Assembly (NCBI GenBank): GCA_022574115.1
Contig: JACZSS010000025.1
Span: 1-11,556, forward strand
Source of the DNA: Candidatus Heimdallarchaeota archaeon
Lineage (GTDB): Archaea > Asgardarchaeota > Heimdallarchaeia > Heimdallarchaeales > Kariarchaeaceae
DNA: 11,556 nucleotides
Direction: 5' to 3'
Shown here one piece after another: positions 1 to 5,441 of this stretch; position 1 is the first letter of the stretch; the number at the start of each line of letters is the position of its first letter. A model generated the notes under the pieces. The model was given only the letters and a program-made list of their open reading frames with translations. It did not search any database and had not been told where the DNA came from. A program made the translations under genes and the position numbers.

Positions 1-317
1 TTTATCGTCCCAGTTACTACTGTCCCTTCTGAAAGCTCGTTCTTTCCTAACTTATGCCAAATTTCTCCCCCTCTAGATTGTACCTCGATCACATTGAACT
101 GATGATCGCCTGACTGAAGTATACCTGTATCAAACAACTGACCTCCGCCTTCGGGATAGAAATGAGTTTTACTTAAGCGAACCCACTGATTATCTATCTC
201 TTTGACTTTGGAGTCAAAAGTGTAAATATTTGGTTCTTTCCAGAATGACATTATGTCTCGTACAGCTTCTTTGGGTAAATTTGGTTGATCATGAGTATGC
301 TTGATGTCATTCGTCAT
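1..317 (-). CDS. AlaX-like alanyl-tRNA editing protein, N-terminal part (partial)
   Basis: Reading the minus strand from the ATG at 317 gives an open frame of 105 codons that runs off the window. Residues about 52-68 read THFYPEGGGQLFDTGIL, the glycine-rich motif shared by the AlaRS editing domain and the free-standing AlaX-M/L proteins; this is followed by a GGEIWHKL stretch, also typical of the fold. Members of this family hydrolyse mischarged tRNA-Ala (Ser- or Gly-tRNA-Ala) in trans. The zinc-binding HxxxH and the C-terminal Cys/His ligands would lie beyond the edge and cannot be checked. It is not the C-terminal half of a full AlaRS, because a stop (TGA in this frame, 335-333) lies just upstream of the start. 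About 30 residues before the first predicted strand (MTNDIKHTHDQ...) form an unusual N-terminal extension; the internal ATG at codon 23 is an alternative start. A TATA-like GTTATTTG lies at 349-342, about 28 nt upstream of the ATG. Confidence 0.85.
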   Translation of the reverse strand, partial: MTNDIKHTHDQPNLPKEAVRDIMSFWKEPNIYTFDSKVKEIDNQWVRLSKTHFYPEGGGQLFDTGILQSGDHQFNVIEVQSRGGEIWHKLGKNELSEGTVVTGTI

Positions 318-744
318 TGAGGGCTTCAAAATTCATGTTTTCAAATAACCATTAAAATCGATCGATAATATAACTCGTAAAACCCAGCTTATCATTAAGA
401 TCAAGCCTCTAAGGAGAACCAAAAAACTTCTAGGGTAGGGTCTCAAATCAGGAAACTATGATTTAGTGCATTTTTCATGATAATTCCAATTATTAGAGGT
501 GGAAATAGATCAAATTGAGGTTTCCAAATAAAAATCACAAGAGATTCAGGATTATCGATATTAAATACCTCTCTATCATTTACGATTCTCTGCAATTCAA
601 AATAAAAGATTGTATTATTAATCAATCTATTGATCGATCACTAATTTGAGAGACTGAGTTCGTAAATCAAAATATTAGAATACCTTAAAATTTCGATCGA
701 TATCGATATATTAGCTCAAATGAGGGGGTAACGTTGTCCTAATT
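318..744. other. Sparse intergenic region with ATCGAT-type palindromes
   Basis: No convincing gene is seen here. The stretch carries the palindromes TCGATCGA at 358-365 and 693-700, TGATCGATCA at 631-640, and TATCGATA at 553-560 and 701-708. It must contain the promoter of the minus-strand AlaX-like gene near its left end. A minus-strand open frame of 60 codons with a TTG start (625-443) is possible but has no recognisable domain and no clear ribosome-binding site, so it is not called. A TATA-like CGATATATTA at 704-713 could drive the broken frame that begins at 745. Confidence 0.5.
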
Positions 745-945
745 ATGAGCGATGCTGACGCCGATACGATGCGTATGTTCTGATACTTCCTCATCGAGAG
801 AGGTTTTGATACGACTGAGAAATATGATGATATTCTGACCTTCCTGCGAGGCTGTGACATGCATAAAGACTGCAATGAGGGAGAATCGATCGATCCTGAC
901 AATTTGATAGTGTACATCATGTACGTTCTAGAAGGGATTTATTAA
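745..945 (+). pseudogene. Small acidic protein frame interrupted by in-frame TGA
   Basis: From the ATG at 745 the frame reads 12 codons (MSDADADTMRMF), a TGA at 781-783, then 53 further sense codons to TAA at 943-945. The part after the TGA looks like real protein: it opens YFLIERGFDTTEKYDDILTF, continues through a short Cys-containing segment (RGCDMHKDC) and ends with a hydrophobic helix (NLIVYIMYVLEGIY). The opposite strand is also open (920-711), but its translation is Ser/Arg-rich, as expected for an antisense shadow of an acidic gene. A TATA-like box lies about 36 nt upstream of the ATG and a stem-loop with a pyrimidine tract lies at the end, so the unit looks transcribed. The simplest reading is a gene with a nonsense mutation (for example TGG to TGA) or a sequencing error. 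Selenocysteine recoding is possible in principle, but I recognise no selenoprotein family and no SECIS element. The family is unknown. Confidence 0.4.
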
Positions 946-984
946 GTCATATCTTCTAGATAGCTTCTTTTCTCTCGTTCCACC
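927..984 (+). terminator. Stem-loop plus pyrimidine tract after the 745-945 frame
   Basis: TCTAGAAG (927-934) and CTTCTAGA (953-960) are perfect inverted repeats of 8 bp separated by an 18-nt loop that contains the TAA stop of the preceding frame. A pyrimidine-rich run (TAGCTTCTTTTCTCTCG, 961-977, continuing to 984) follows. This resembles a factor-independent or U-tract assisted terminator for transcription on the plus strand. The AT-rich stem makes it weak, and archaeal terminators often need only the U-tract, so the stem may be incidental. Confidence 0.4.
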
Positions 985-1066
985 AACCTGCCACAATAAA
1001 GGTTTTATTGATTATCGTCCTGTACCATAATTGTAGAAAACGATCGATCGATTAATAGTCATTTAG

Positions 1067-1076
1067 TTTATAAAAT
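1067..1076 (+). promoter_or_regulatory. TATA-like box for the leader ORF / ACT gene
   Basis: TTTATAAAAT is the best TATA-box match in the region. Its centre lies about 30 nt upstream of the ATG at 1101. Initiation about 25 nt downstream would begin the message just before the leader ORF and give the ACT gene an untranslated leader near 100 nt. The alternative box ATTAATAG (1051-1058) would give a longer leader that includes a GAGGT Shine-Dalgarno sequence at 1090-1094. A TCGATCGA palindrome lies at 1044-1051, directly upstream. Confidence 0.5.
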
Positions 1077-1100
1077 GATTAAGCTCTACGAGGTTACGAA

Positions 1101-1190
1101 ATGTCTGAAAAACACGCAACTCGAAATATGAAATATAGCGGACAAAATGTCTCAATAGGAAAAACCTTAAATGGTCAGAGGAGGCTCTAA
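1101..1190 (+). CDS. 29-residue leader ORF before the ACT gene
   Basis: A short frame (MSEKHATRNMKYSGQNVSIG, then nine more residues ending QRRL) ends with TAA at 1188-1190, only 3 nt before the ATG of the AbrB/ACT gene. It has a possible ribosome-binding site, GAGGT, 6 nt upstream of its ATG, and its last codons overlap the AGAGGAGG Shine-Dalgarno sequence of the next gene. That geometry is typical of translational coupling or a leader peptide controlling the downstream gene. The peptide is basic and has no run of one amino acid, so it does not look like a classic attenuator peptide. It resembles no family I know. It may be a chance frame; conservation in relatives would decide. Confidence 0.4.
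   Translation: MSEKHATRNMKYSGQNVSIGKTLNGQRRL
1177..1184 (+). promoter_or_regulatory. Strong Shine-Dalgarno for the ACT gene
   Basis: AGAGGAGG ends 9 nt before the ATG at 1194. It is by far the best ribosome-binding site in the window, where most other genes look leaderless, and it fixes the start of the ACT gene. It lies inside the final codons of the leader ORF. Confidence 0.75.
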
Positions 1191-1193
1191 ACT

Positions 1194-1637
1194 ATGTCAG
1201 ATGGTGAACAAAAAAAGCCAGCAGAGGTAACTCTTGCTCAGATGACCATAATTGACGACAAGGAGCCGATTCGCTTACCTCAAAGTTTCATTGAAGCTCT
1301 GCAGCCTGAAGGTCGATCGCACGCAATAATTATATTGGCTCCAAACACCAAAATAATTCGAATAATTCCGACAAATAGTGATAGTGTTGCCAAAATTAAC
1401 ATTAACATTGGGAAACTCTCTCCTGACTTCCTTAGGCAGATGGGAAGCATCTTTATCAGATTGGGAATCAAGACTCTATACTCAACCGGTCTCTGCTTCA
1501 CAGCAGACACTTGCGTCTATGAAGGTTATCTTGACTCGACCGAGCTCCAAAGTGTAACCACCGATAAAATCTATGAGGAATTCAAGGCAATTCCTGGTGT
1601 CAGTACCGTAACAATTGACATGCTTACAGTTTCTTAG
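1194..1637 (+). CDS. AbrB-like / ACT-like domain protein (putative ligand-responsive regulator)
   Basis: This is a 147-residue cytoplasmic protein. Residues about 18-60 (IRLPQSFIEAL ... ILAPNTKIIRIIPT) resemble a swapped-hairpin AbrB/SpoVT-type segment, with RLP followed by a short helix and two strands. Residues about 64-145 fit an ACT-type fold (strand-helix-strand-strand-helix-strand): KININIGKLSPDFLRQMGSI, then LGIKTLYSTGLCFTADTCVYEGYLD, and finally a helix and strand ending VSTVTIDML. ACT domains usually bind small ligands such as amino acids and control enzymes or transcription. If the first segment binds DNA, the protein would be a one-component regulator, but no enzyme domain is attached and no ligand can be named. 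The start is secured by the strong AGAGGAGG. The assignment is from pattern only, and the AbrB part is the weaker half. Confidence 0.6.
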   Translation: MSDGEQKKPAEVTLAQMTIIDDKEPIRLPQSFIEALQPEGRSHAIIILAPNTKIIRIIPTNSDSVAKININIGKLSPDFLRQMGSIFIRLGIKTLYSTGLCFTADTCVYEGYLDSTELQSVTTDKIYEEFKAIPGVSTVTIDMLTVS

Positions 1638-1718
1638 CTTAAAGACCTTCAGACAGTTTCTAATTTTCTAGCAGCCGAACCTACAACGAGCTCCCACCAC
1701 TGAAAAATTCGAATATGA

Positions 1719-1988
1719 TTCCTCCCTAATCTAGATACTCAGGGGATAGATACTATCTAGCCTCACACGGATGAATTCAAACGAAAGCAGCAAGATGAAC
1801 TGGGTAAATTCAACCTAGAGCTTAACCTGTTTGATTTTCCGTTCGGGTTCGATCAGATGCTTGCGAGACTTGGCAAAGATGGCAACATCGAAACTCTAAT
1901 CATCGAAAAAGAGTATTTAGGGTTACCTCTGCCGTTGAATTCGCTTATGAGTGTCAATCATGTCATTATTAAAGGGAAGAATTCATGA
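1719..1988 (+). pseudogene. Possible gene remnant with in-frame TAG and no start codon
   Basis: The frame reads FLPNLDTQGIDTI, a TAG at 1758-1760, then PHTDEFKRKQQDELGKFNLE and on through LNLFDFPFGFDQMLARLGKD and ETLIIEKEYLGLPLPLNSLM, to a TGA at 1986-1988. The 75 codons after the TAG look like a globular alpha/beta protein, but there is no ATG, GTG or TTG near the beginning; the first ATG is at 1857 and would leave 43 residues. A TGA at 1716 closes the frame upstream. A decayed small gene is the most likely explanation. The family is not recognised. Confidence 0.3.
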
Positions 1989-2131
1989 TTTCAAGTAGTT
2001 CAAGACCCATTTTCCAGATCAGAATCGACTTGATCATTGCCCGATTTAAATTGGCATCACTGCGTCTTAAAATTGAGGCACGTGAGTCAATCGAGTCAAT
2101 AGTTACAAAAGACACTAAATCACTTCCTTAA
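1985..2131 (+). CDS. Hypothetical 48-residue basic ORF, ATGA overlap with the previous frame
   Basis: An ATG at 1985 overlaps the TGA (1986-1988) of the preceding frame in an ATGA arrangement. It encodes 48 residues, including RPIFQIRIDLIIARFKLASL and ESIESIVTKDTKSLP. The segment is amphipathic and basic and may form one long helix. It could be the frameshifted tail of the same decayed gene as the preceding frame or a coupled small protein. There is no recognisable domain, and confidence that it is translated is low. Confidence 0.2.
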   Translation: MISSSSRPIFQIRIDLIIARFKLASLRLKIEARESIESIVTKDTKSLP

Positions 2132-2208
2132 GATTCTTTTCCGTCCAAACGTCTAAAAAGTAGTTTCCTAAACACTAAATAAGGATTCTTTAACTTCGGA
2201 TTGAAATC

Positions 2209-2997
2209 ATGTCAAGCTCGGACAAACGTTCTGTTTTATTGATGCATCCCGTACGTAGGGATATTTATCGTATCATTTCAGAAACCCCAGGTAGTTACTT
2301 TTTCGAAATAGCATCAACCCTTGAATTATCACATGGCACTTTGTCATGGCATCTGAAAAAACTGGAGGAATCTGATCTTGTTGGGACGATGAGATTTGCG
2401 GGTCGTCGAGTATTCTTTTCTCGTGCACTGCGAACCGAGGAGATAGAACGGGCGTTTTTAATTTTAAAGAGTTCAGCTACTCAAAACGTATTTGCGTATG
2501 TCATGAATAATCCCGGGTGTTATCAAGCACAGATTTCTGAGGCTTTAGAAGCCCATCATGATACGATTAGGCACCACATTCAACGATTAAAAAAAGCAAA
2601 ATTGATCGACTCAATTAAGCAGGGACGAACAGTTCGATACACCTTGGGTGAAGTTGGTAATATCATTCTGAATAGTAATACTGAGATTATTTCAAAAGCT
2701 TATGTTGAACATTTATTCGCGGTACTCAAGGAAGAATGTCTGATTCCAGAAGTCATAGATCAAAGCGACGGAAGATTGACCATTAGAGTTAGTTGTCCTG
2801 GAAAGGATGATGTATTCCTTACCCTTGAATTACGAGACTGGGAATTTATTCCTGAAAATGAAAACGAGGAGGAGGACGAAAATGAAGATGAACCTTTAGA
2901 CAACAATGGAGATGCTCAATCAAAAGATATCCAGGCGGTTGGCGATTTTTCCAGACGGCCTCGGATTGTGCGGACCGAGGATGAAGACCCGTCCTAA
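2209..2997 (+). CDS. Tandem winged-helix transcriptional regulator with acidic C-terminal tail
   Basis: This 262-residue protein carries two ArsR/MarR-type winged-helix domains. Domain 1 (about residues 12-75) has the recognition region SHGTLSWHLKKLEESDLVGT and a wing at MRFAGRRVFFS. Domain 2 (about 83-148) has HHDTIRHHIQRLKKAKLIDS and a wing at KQGRTVRYTL. A small alpha/beta segment (about 160-215) follows, then a tail rich in Glu and Asp (216-262). Tandem winged-helix proteins of this layout are common archaeal DNA-binding regulators; target and ligand are unknown. No metal-binding Cys pair is visible. The acidic tail may be disordered and mask or compete for the DNA-binding surface. The ATG lies about 30 nt after a TATA-like ACTAAATAAG, which fits a leaderless or nearly leaderless message. 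It converges on the next gene with a 24-nt gap. Confidence 0.85.
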   Translation: MSSSDKRSVLLMHPVRRDIYRIISETPGSYFFEIASTLELSHGTLSWHLKKLEESDLVGTMRFAGRRVFFSRALRTEEIERAFLILKSSATQNVFAYVMNNPGCYQAQISEALEAHHDTIRHHIQRLKKAKLIDSIKQGRTVRYTLGEVGNIILNSNTEIISKAYVEHLFAVLKEECLIPEVIDQSDGRLTIRVSCPGKDDVFLTLELRDWEFIPENENEEEDENEDEPLDNNGDAQSKDIQAVGDFSRRPRIVRTEDEDPS

Positions 2998-3011
2998 TTA
3001 GTATTTGTTCG

Positions 3012-3026
3012 TTTAATATTATTAAA
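3012..3026. repeat. AT palindrome in the convergent intergenic gap
   Basis: TTTAATA, a central T, then TATTAAA form a perfect 15-nt inverted repeat between two convergent genes. It overlaps the stop codon of the minus-strand gene. It is too AT-rich to form a stable hairpin but could be part of a bidirectional termination region. Confidence 0.3.
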
Positions 3027-3783
3027 TCTCTACAACTTTTTTCGTTGTAGTCAACACATTGTCAAGATCCTCGATTTTTTTAACCAATGCCTCTTTTCTC
3101 TCTTTAAAGCTCTCTTCAGTTATCTCTTCGATCCTGAATCTGATATTTAATTGCTCCAGGTCACCTCGGGCGTCCCGTAAGTCATCTTTTAGACCTCCTT
3201 GCCATATCCGAATATGACCCACCAGTTTAGAGTGTTCATCTCGAAGTAATCCCATGGAAGATTTTGCTCGTTGAACAGCATCCCTGATTCCATCCTTGGA
3301 CAGAGTTTCGTCCTTCTGTAGCTTTTCAATTTTCTTAATCCGTCTCTTTACGGCATTTATTTCATCCACAAGTATCTCAATCGGTAACTCTTCTGGCAGA
3401 TCACCAAATTTCTTCTCTTTTTCGACAAGAGCGGAAACCTCAACCTTGATTCGGCCCATGTTTTCCTTCATATAGTCTGCACTAATTAAATCCGAATTCC
3501 ACTGTTGTCTCAAAGCTCCTATCTCACTTTTCAAAGCACTTTTTTGTCTTGAAATTCGATTTCTCTCTGACCGAGAAACAAAGACCGAAAAATAGAGATC
3601 CTGGTCGAACGGTGAACTGGGAACTACTTCTTCAGCTGCCTCAAGCTCCTCAATTGATTCGTCGACAGATTCCTCCTCCTCGATATCCTCTTCGACTTCT
3701 TTTTCAAGAAGAGATCCACAAAACCTACAATACTTCCAGTTGGCTTGTGTTGGATTTTCACATGTTGGACAATTTCCAGTCAA
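3022..3783 (-). CDS. Zinc-ribbon / coiled-coil protein
   Basis: This 253-residue protein begins with a compact zinc ribbon: Cys5-x2-Cys8 and Cys19-x2-Cys22 (NCPTC ... YCRFCG). An acidic linker (about 27-55, mostly Glu) follows, then long charged helices (about 66-125, 137-155 and 165-250) with heptad character, ending ITEESFKERKEALVKKIEDL. The N-terminal zinc-ribbon type is widespread in archaea and often anchors coiled-coil or membrane proteins; here no membrane segment is visible. The start is a TTG at 3783, needed to keep the ribbon intact and about 32 nt downstream of the TATA-like ACCTTATAGG (3819-3810), so a short-leader message is likely. A structural or scaffold role is plausible, but no function can be assigned. 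Confidence 0.8.
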   Translation of the reverse strand: MTGNCPTCENPTQANWKYCRFCGSLLEKEVEEDIEEEESVDESIEELEAAEEVVPSSPFDQDLYFSVFVSRSERNRISRQKSALKSEIGALRQQWNSDLISADYMKENMGRIKVEVSALVEKEKKFGDLPEELPIEILVDEINAVKRRIKKIEKLQKDETLSKDGIRDAVQRAKSSMGLLRDEHSKLVGHIRIWQGGLKDDLRDARGDLEQLNIRFRIEEITEESFKERKEALVKKIEDLDNVLTTTKKVVEI

Positions 3784-4039
3784 ACTAATTAAATTAAGAA
3801 TTGAGCTACCTATAAGGTATTGTAATTAACTATGTCATTTCGACCTGAAATAAGTAAAAGCGTTTATGTTTTTTTTAGATAAGCCTGAACTCAAGAACTT
3901 TAGATTTTATCCACCGAACTTTTCGATCCAAAATAAATTAATCGACCTGAGACCTTGGTTGCAAATAATTTTATGAGTATCACTTTCAATCCACTCTGTC
4001 GTTAACTTAAATATTATTTAGGTCAATTATTATTAGCAG
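3784..4039. promoter_or_regulatory. Divergent promoter region between zinc-ribbon and winged-helix genes
   Basis: This 256-nt gap separates two divergent genes. The minus-strand TATA-like element is at 3810-3819 (ACCTTATAGG on that strand). The plus-strand element TTAAATATT is at 4007-4015, centred about 29 nt before the ATG at 4040, which suggests leaderless transcription. A run of eight T (3869-3876) lies between them on the plus strand. No gene is seen. Confidence 0.55.
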
Positions 4040-4432
4040 ATGAGTATTGATTTACAAACAGACTCCACACTTACTAATTCTTTCTCAGCAGAACGATTCG
4101 AACTCAGTTTAAGAGAAATCATCCTTTTAGCAATTGATAAAGTGGGTGATGATGCCTCGGAGTTTAGAATCCATGTCTTAGTCCAAGAATTAGTCAACGC
4201 TATTCCAAATATGTACGTGTCTCAACTGACCAATGTAAGTATAAGTCGACAATTTATCAGAGGGGTCATCAAGAAACTTGTACGACATCAAGTTCTAAAG
4301 AGAAATTATTATGAAGCAAAAAAATCATATTCCATTGCCTTGACTGATGCTGGACAAGGTGAACTCGATTTCCTTATCTACAAGCTCGCATTATCAGAAA
4401 TCCGATATGTATTACAAATGACAGTACAATAA
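4040..4432 (+). CDS. Winged-helix DNA-binding protein
   Basis: This is a 130-residue single-domain protein. An N-terminal Ser/Thr-rich stretch (1-20) is followed by helices about 23-37 and 44-55, a helix-turn-helix-like segment around VSISRQFIRGVIKKLVRHQV (65-85) and a wing (KRNYYEAKKSYSIALTDAG), then a C-terminal helix (GELDFLIYKLALSEIRYVLQ) likely used for dimerisation. This layout matches PadR/MarR-like archaeal regulators, although the exact family is uncertain. The ATG is preceded by a TATA-like box at leaderless spacing and by no Shine-Dalgarno sequence. It lies 71 nt upstream of the MBL-cofD-cofC cluster on the same strand, so it may regulate that cluster, but the cluster has its own promoter-like sequence and the link is only positional. 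Confidence 0.7.
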   Translation: MSIDLQTDSTLTNSFSAERFELSLREIILLAIDKVGDDASEFRIHVLVQELVNAIPNMYVSQLTNVSISRQFIRGVIKKLVRHQVLKRNYYEAKKSYSIALTDAGQGELDFLIYKLALSEIRYVLQMTVQ

Positions 4433-4474
4433 ACCACTCAGGAAACTCATTTAATCTTGGAAACTGCAACACTC

Positions 4475-4486
4475 TTTAAGATAAAT
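4475..4486 (+). promoter_or_regulatory. TATA-like box of the MBL-cofD-cofC cluster
   Basis: TTTAAGATAAAT is centred about 24 nt upstream of the GTG at 4504. With archaeal initiation about 25 nt downstream of the box, the mRNA would start at or near the start codon, supporting leaderless translation from GTG. Confidence 0.5.
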
Positions 4487-4503
4487 ATTGTCCCAATTAT
4501 TCT

Positions 4504-5430
4504 GTGGACTCATTCGAGTTAGTTCCCGATGTGTGGCGAATTTATGGAGGTATTGGTGAGAATGGTGAGAACTTTGGTGGGATATTCATCAATTCTACTC
4601 CTGGTATTCTGATTGGTGCATCTGGAACAAAGACTTTTCTGCGAAATTTTAAACAACTGCAAGCTGATTTGGGTTTCAGTTCAAAATTCCAACTACTGCT
4701 GCCTAATGTAACTGCTCATGAGATTTATACTTTAGATGAAATGGTTGAAGTGTATCAGAACATGATTATCCGAGTTCATAAAGATCAGTATCAGGCTATG
4801 CTCAAGCCCAGGGTTAATTATTTTGAAGATCGCTTCCTTAATTCTCAATTAGATGAAGCCGAATCTGTAGCCAAGAAATTTCCCAAATCATTTGATAACG
4901 TTCAGCCAATGGATAAGTTGACATCCATTGAAACGGACAAGACAAAAATTCTAGTGATTCCATTTCCTGGTCCACATGCTGGTCATTCTTTCATCTATTC
5001 CAGAGATCACAAGTTACTTTGTTCAGGCTTAGTTCTTGGTCAGACAGCCTCTAATCCCAATCAATACTACCTTGACATGACTGGATCCCTTGATGAGTAT
5101 CATCGGGCTCTCGATTTTCTGGATCAAGCACGATCTGAAATTGTTGTACCTGCATATGACGAACCTAGGTTTATCTCAACCAGTGGTATAAACACTTCAA
5201 CAATTCGAGACTCAATTGAAATGGATAACAAATCTATTTTGGAAATATGTGAATCTTGGATTTCATTCAAAGACATAGTAAAATCGTTCAAAAACCTTCG
5301 ATACAGTTTTGTTCAAACAAAGCCATACGATGACCTGGATATGACCCTTACCGTAGTTAGAAAACACTTGTATAAATTACTAAAAGAAGGAAAACTTGTC
5401 AAACAGGATAAGAAGTATAAGCGAGCTTAA
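4504..5430 (+). CDS. Metallo-beta-lactamase-fold protein with degenerate metal site
   Basis: This 308-residue protein follows the strand pattern of the MBL fold: an N-terminal VWRIYGG ... NFGGIFINSTPGILI core, a second half with PFPGPHAGHSFIYSRDHKLLCSG (153-175), and VVPAYDEPRF (214-223) where active members have a PGH loop. The canonical HxHxDH is replaced by N68-x-T70-x-H72-E73, the DTG turn by GAS (38-40), the SGD aspartate by Leu176, and the last His by PAYDEP. Only His158/His161 remain near the third motif. Metal-dependent hydrolysis therefore looks unlikely. The C-terminus (about 240-308) is helical and resembles the winged-helix-like tail of LACTB2-type MBL proteins, which can bind nucleic acid or substrate. 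The start is GTG at leaderless spacing from a TATA box. Only 11 nt separate it from cofD, so co-transcription is likely; its role beside F420 synthesis is unknown. Confidence 0.75.
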   Translation: MDSFELVPDVWRIYGGIGENGENFGGIFINSTPGILIGASGTKTFLRNFKQLQADLGFSSKFQLLLPNVTAHEIYTLDEMVEVYQNMIIRVHKDQYQAMLKPRVNYFEDRFLNSQLDEAESVAKKFPKSFDNVQPMDKLTSIETDKTKILVIPFPGPHAGHSFIYSRDHKLLCSGLVLGQTASNPNQYYLDMTGSLDEYHRALDFLDQARSEIVVPAYDEPRFISTSGINTSTIRDSIEMDNKSILEICESWISFKDIVKSFKNLRYSFVQTKPYDDLDMTLTVVRKHLYKLLKEGKLVKQDKKYKRA

Positions 5431-5441
5431 TTGAATAAATC

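Larger units (their letters stand above)
358..1051. repeat. Cluster of TCGATCGA palindromes
   Basis: The 8-base palindrome TCGATCGA occurs at 358-365, 693-700, 886-893 and 1044-1051, with the related perfect palindrome TGATCGATCA at 631-640 and TATCGATA at 553-560 and 701-708. While reading the remaining 10.5 kb I noticed no other TCGATCGA copy. Three of the four copies lie upstream of a TATA-like element: for the minus-strand AlaX gene, for the frame starting at 745, and for the leader ORF at 1101. This suggests operator sites for one regulator, but chance clustering of GATC/CGAT words in AT-rich DNA is not excluded. Confidence 0.5.
1638..2208. other. Gene-poor stretch with decayed coding remnants and short repeats
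   Basis: No intact gene is convincing here. The direct repeat TAGATACT is present at 1732-1739 and 1747-1754; the second copy is part of the palindrome TAGATACTATCTA (1747-1759), and CTAGATA (1731-1737) pairs with TATCTAG (1754-1760). The plus-strand frame from about 1719 onward looks protein-like but is broken by stops. The right end holds the promoter of the winged-helix gene, with a TATA-like ACTAAATAAG at 2174-2183. Confidence 0.5.

Noticed and set aside
443..625. Minus-strand 60-codon frame with a hydrophobic C-terminal half
   Set aside because: It starts with TTG, has no ribosome-binding site or known domain, and lies in AT-rich DNA where such frames arise by chance. The segment ESLVIFIWKPQFDLF looks somewhat protein-like, so it is not excluded entirely.
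711..920. Minus-strand 69-codon frame opposite the TGA-broken gene
   Set aside because: Its Ser/Arg-rich translation is what the antisense of an acidic gene gives, and the plus-strand reading has more natural amino acid patterns plus promoter and terminator signals.
1638..1703. Readthrough extension of the ACT gene (22 codons after its TAG)
   Set aside because: The extension is short, ends in TGA, lacks protein-like patterns, and the ACT-like domain is complete before the TAG.
2084..2100. Direct repeat GAGTCAAT
   Set aside because: Two copies with one base between them encode ESIES within a doubtful frame; too short to call a regulatory element.
3869..3876. Run of eight T as a terminator
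   Set aside because: No plus-strand gene ends upstream of it; it lies between two divergent genes, so a terminator role is unsupported.
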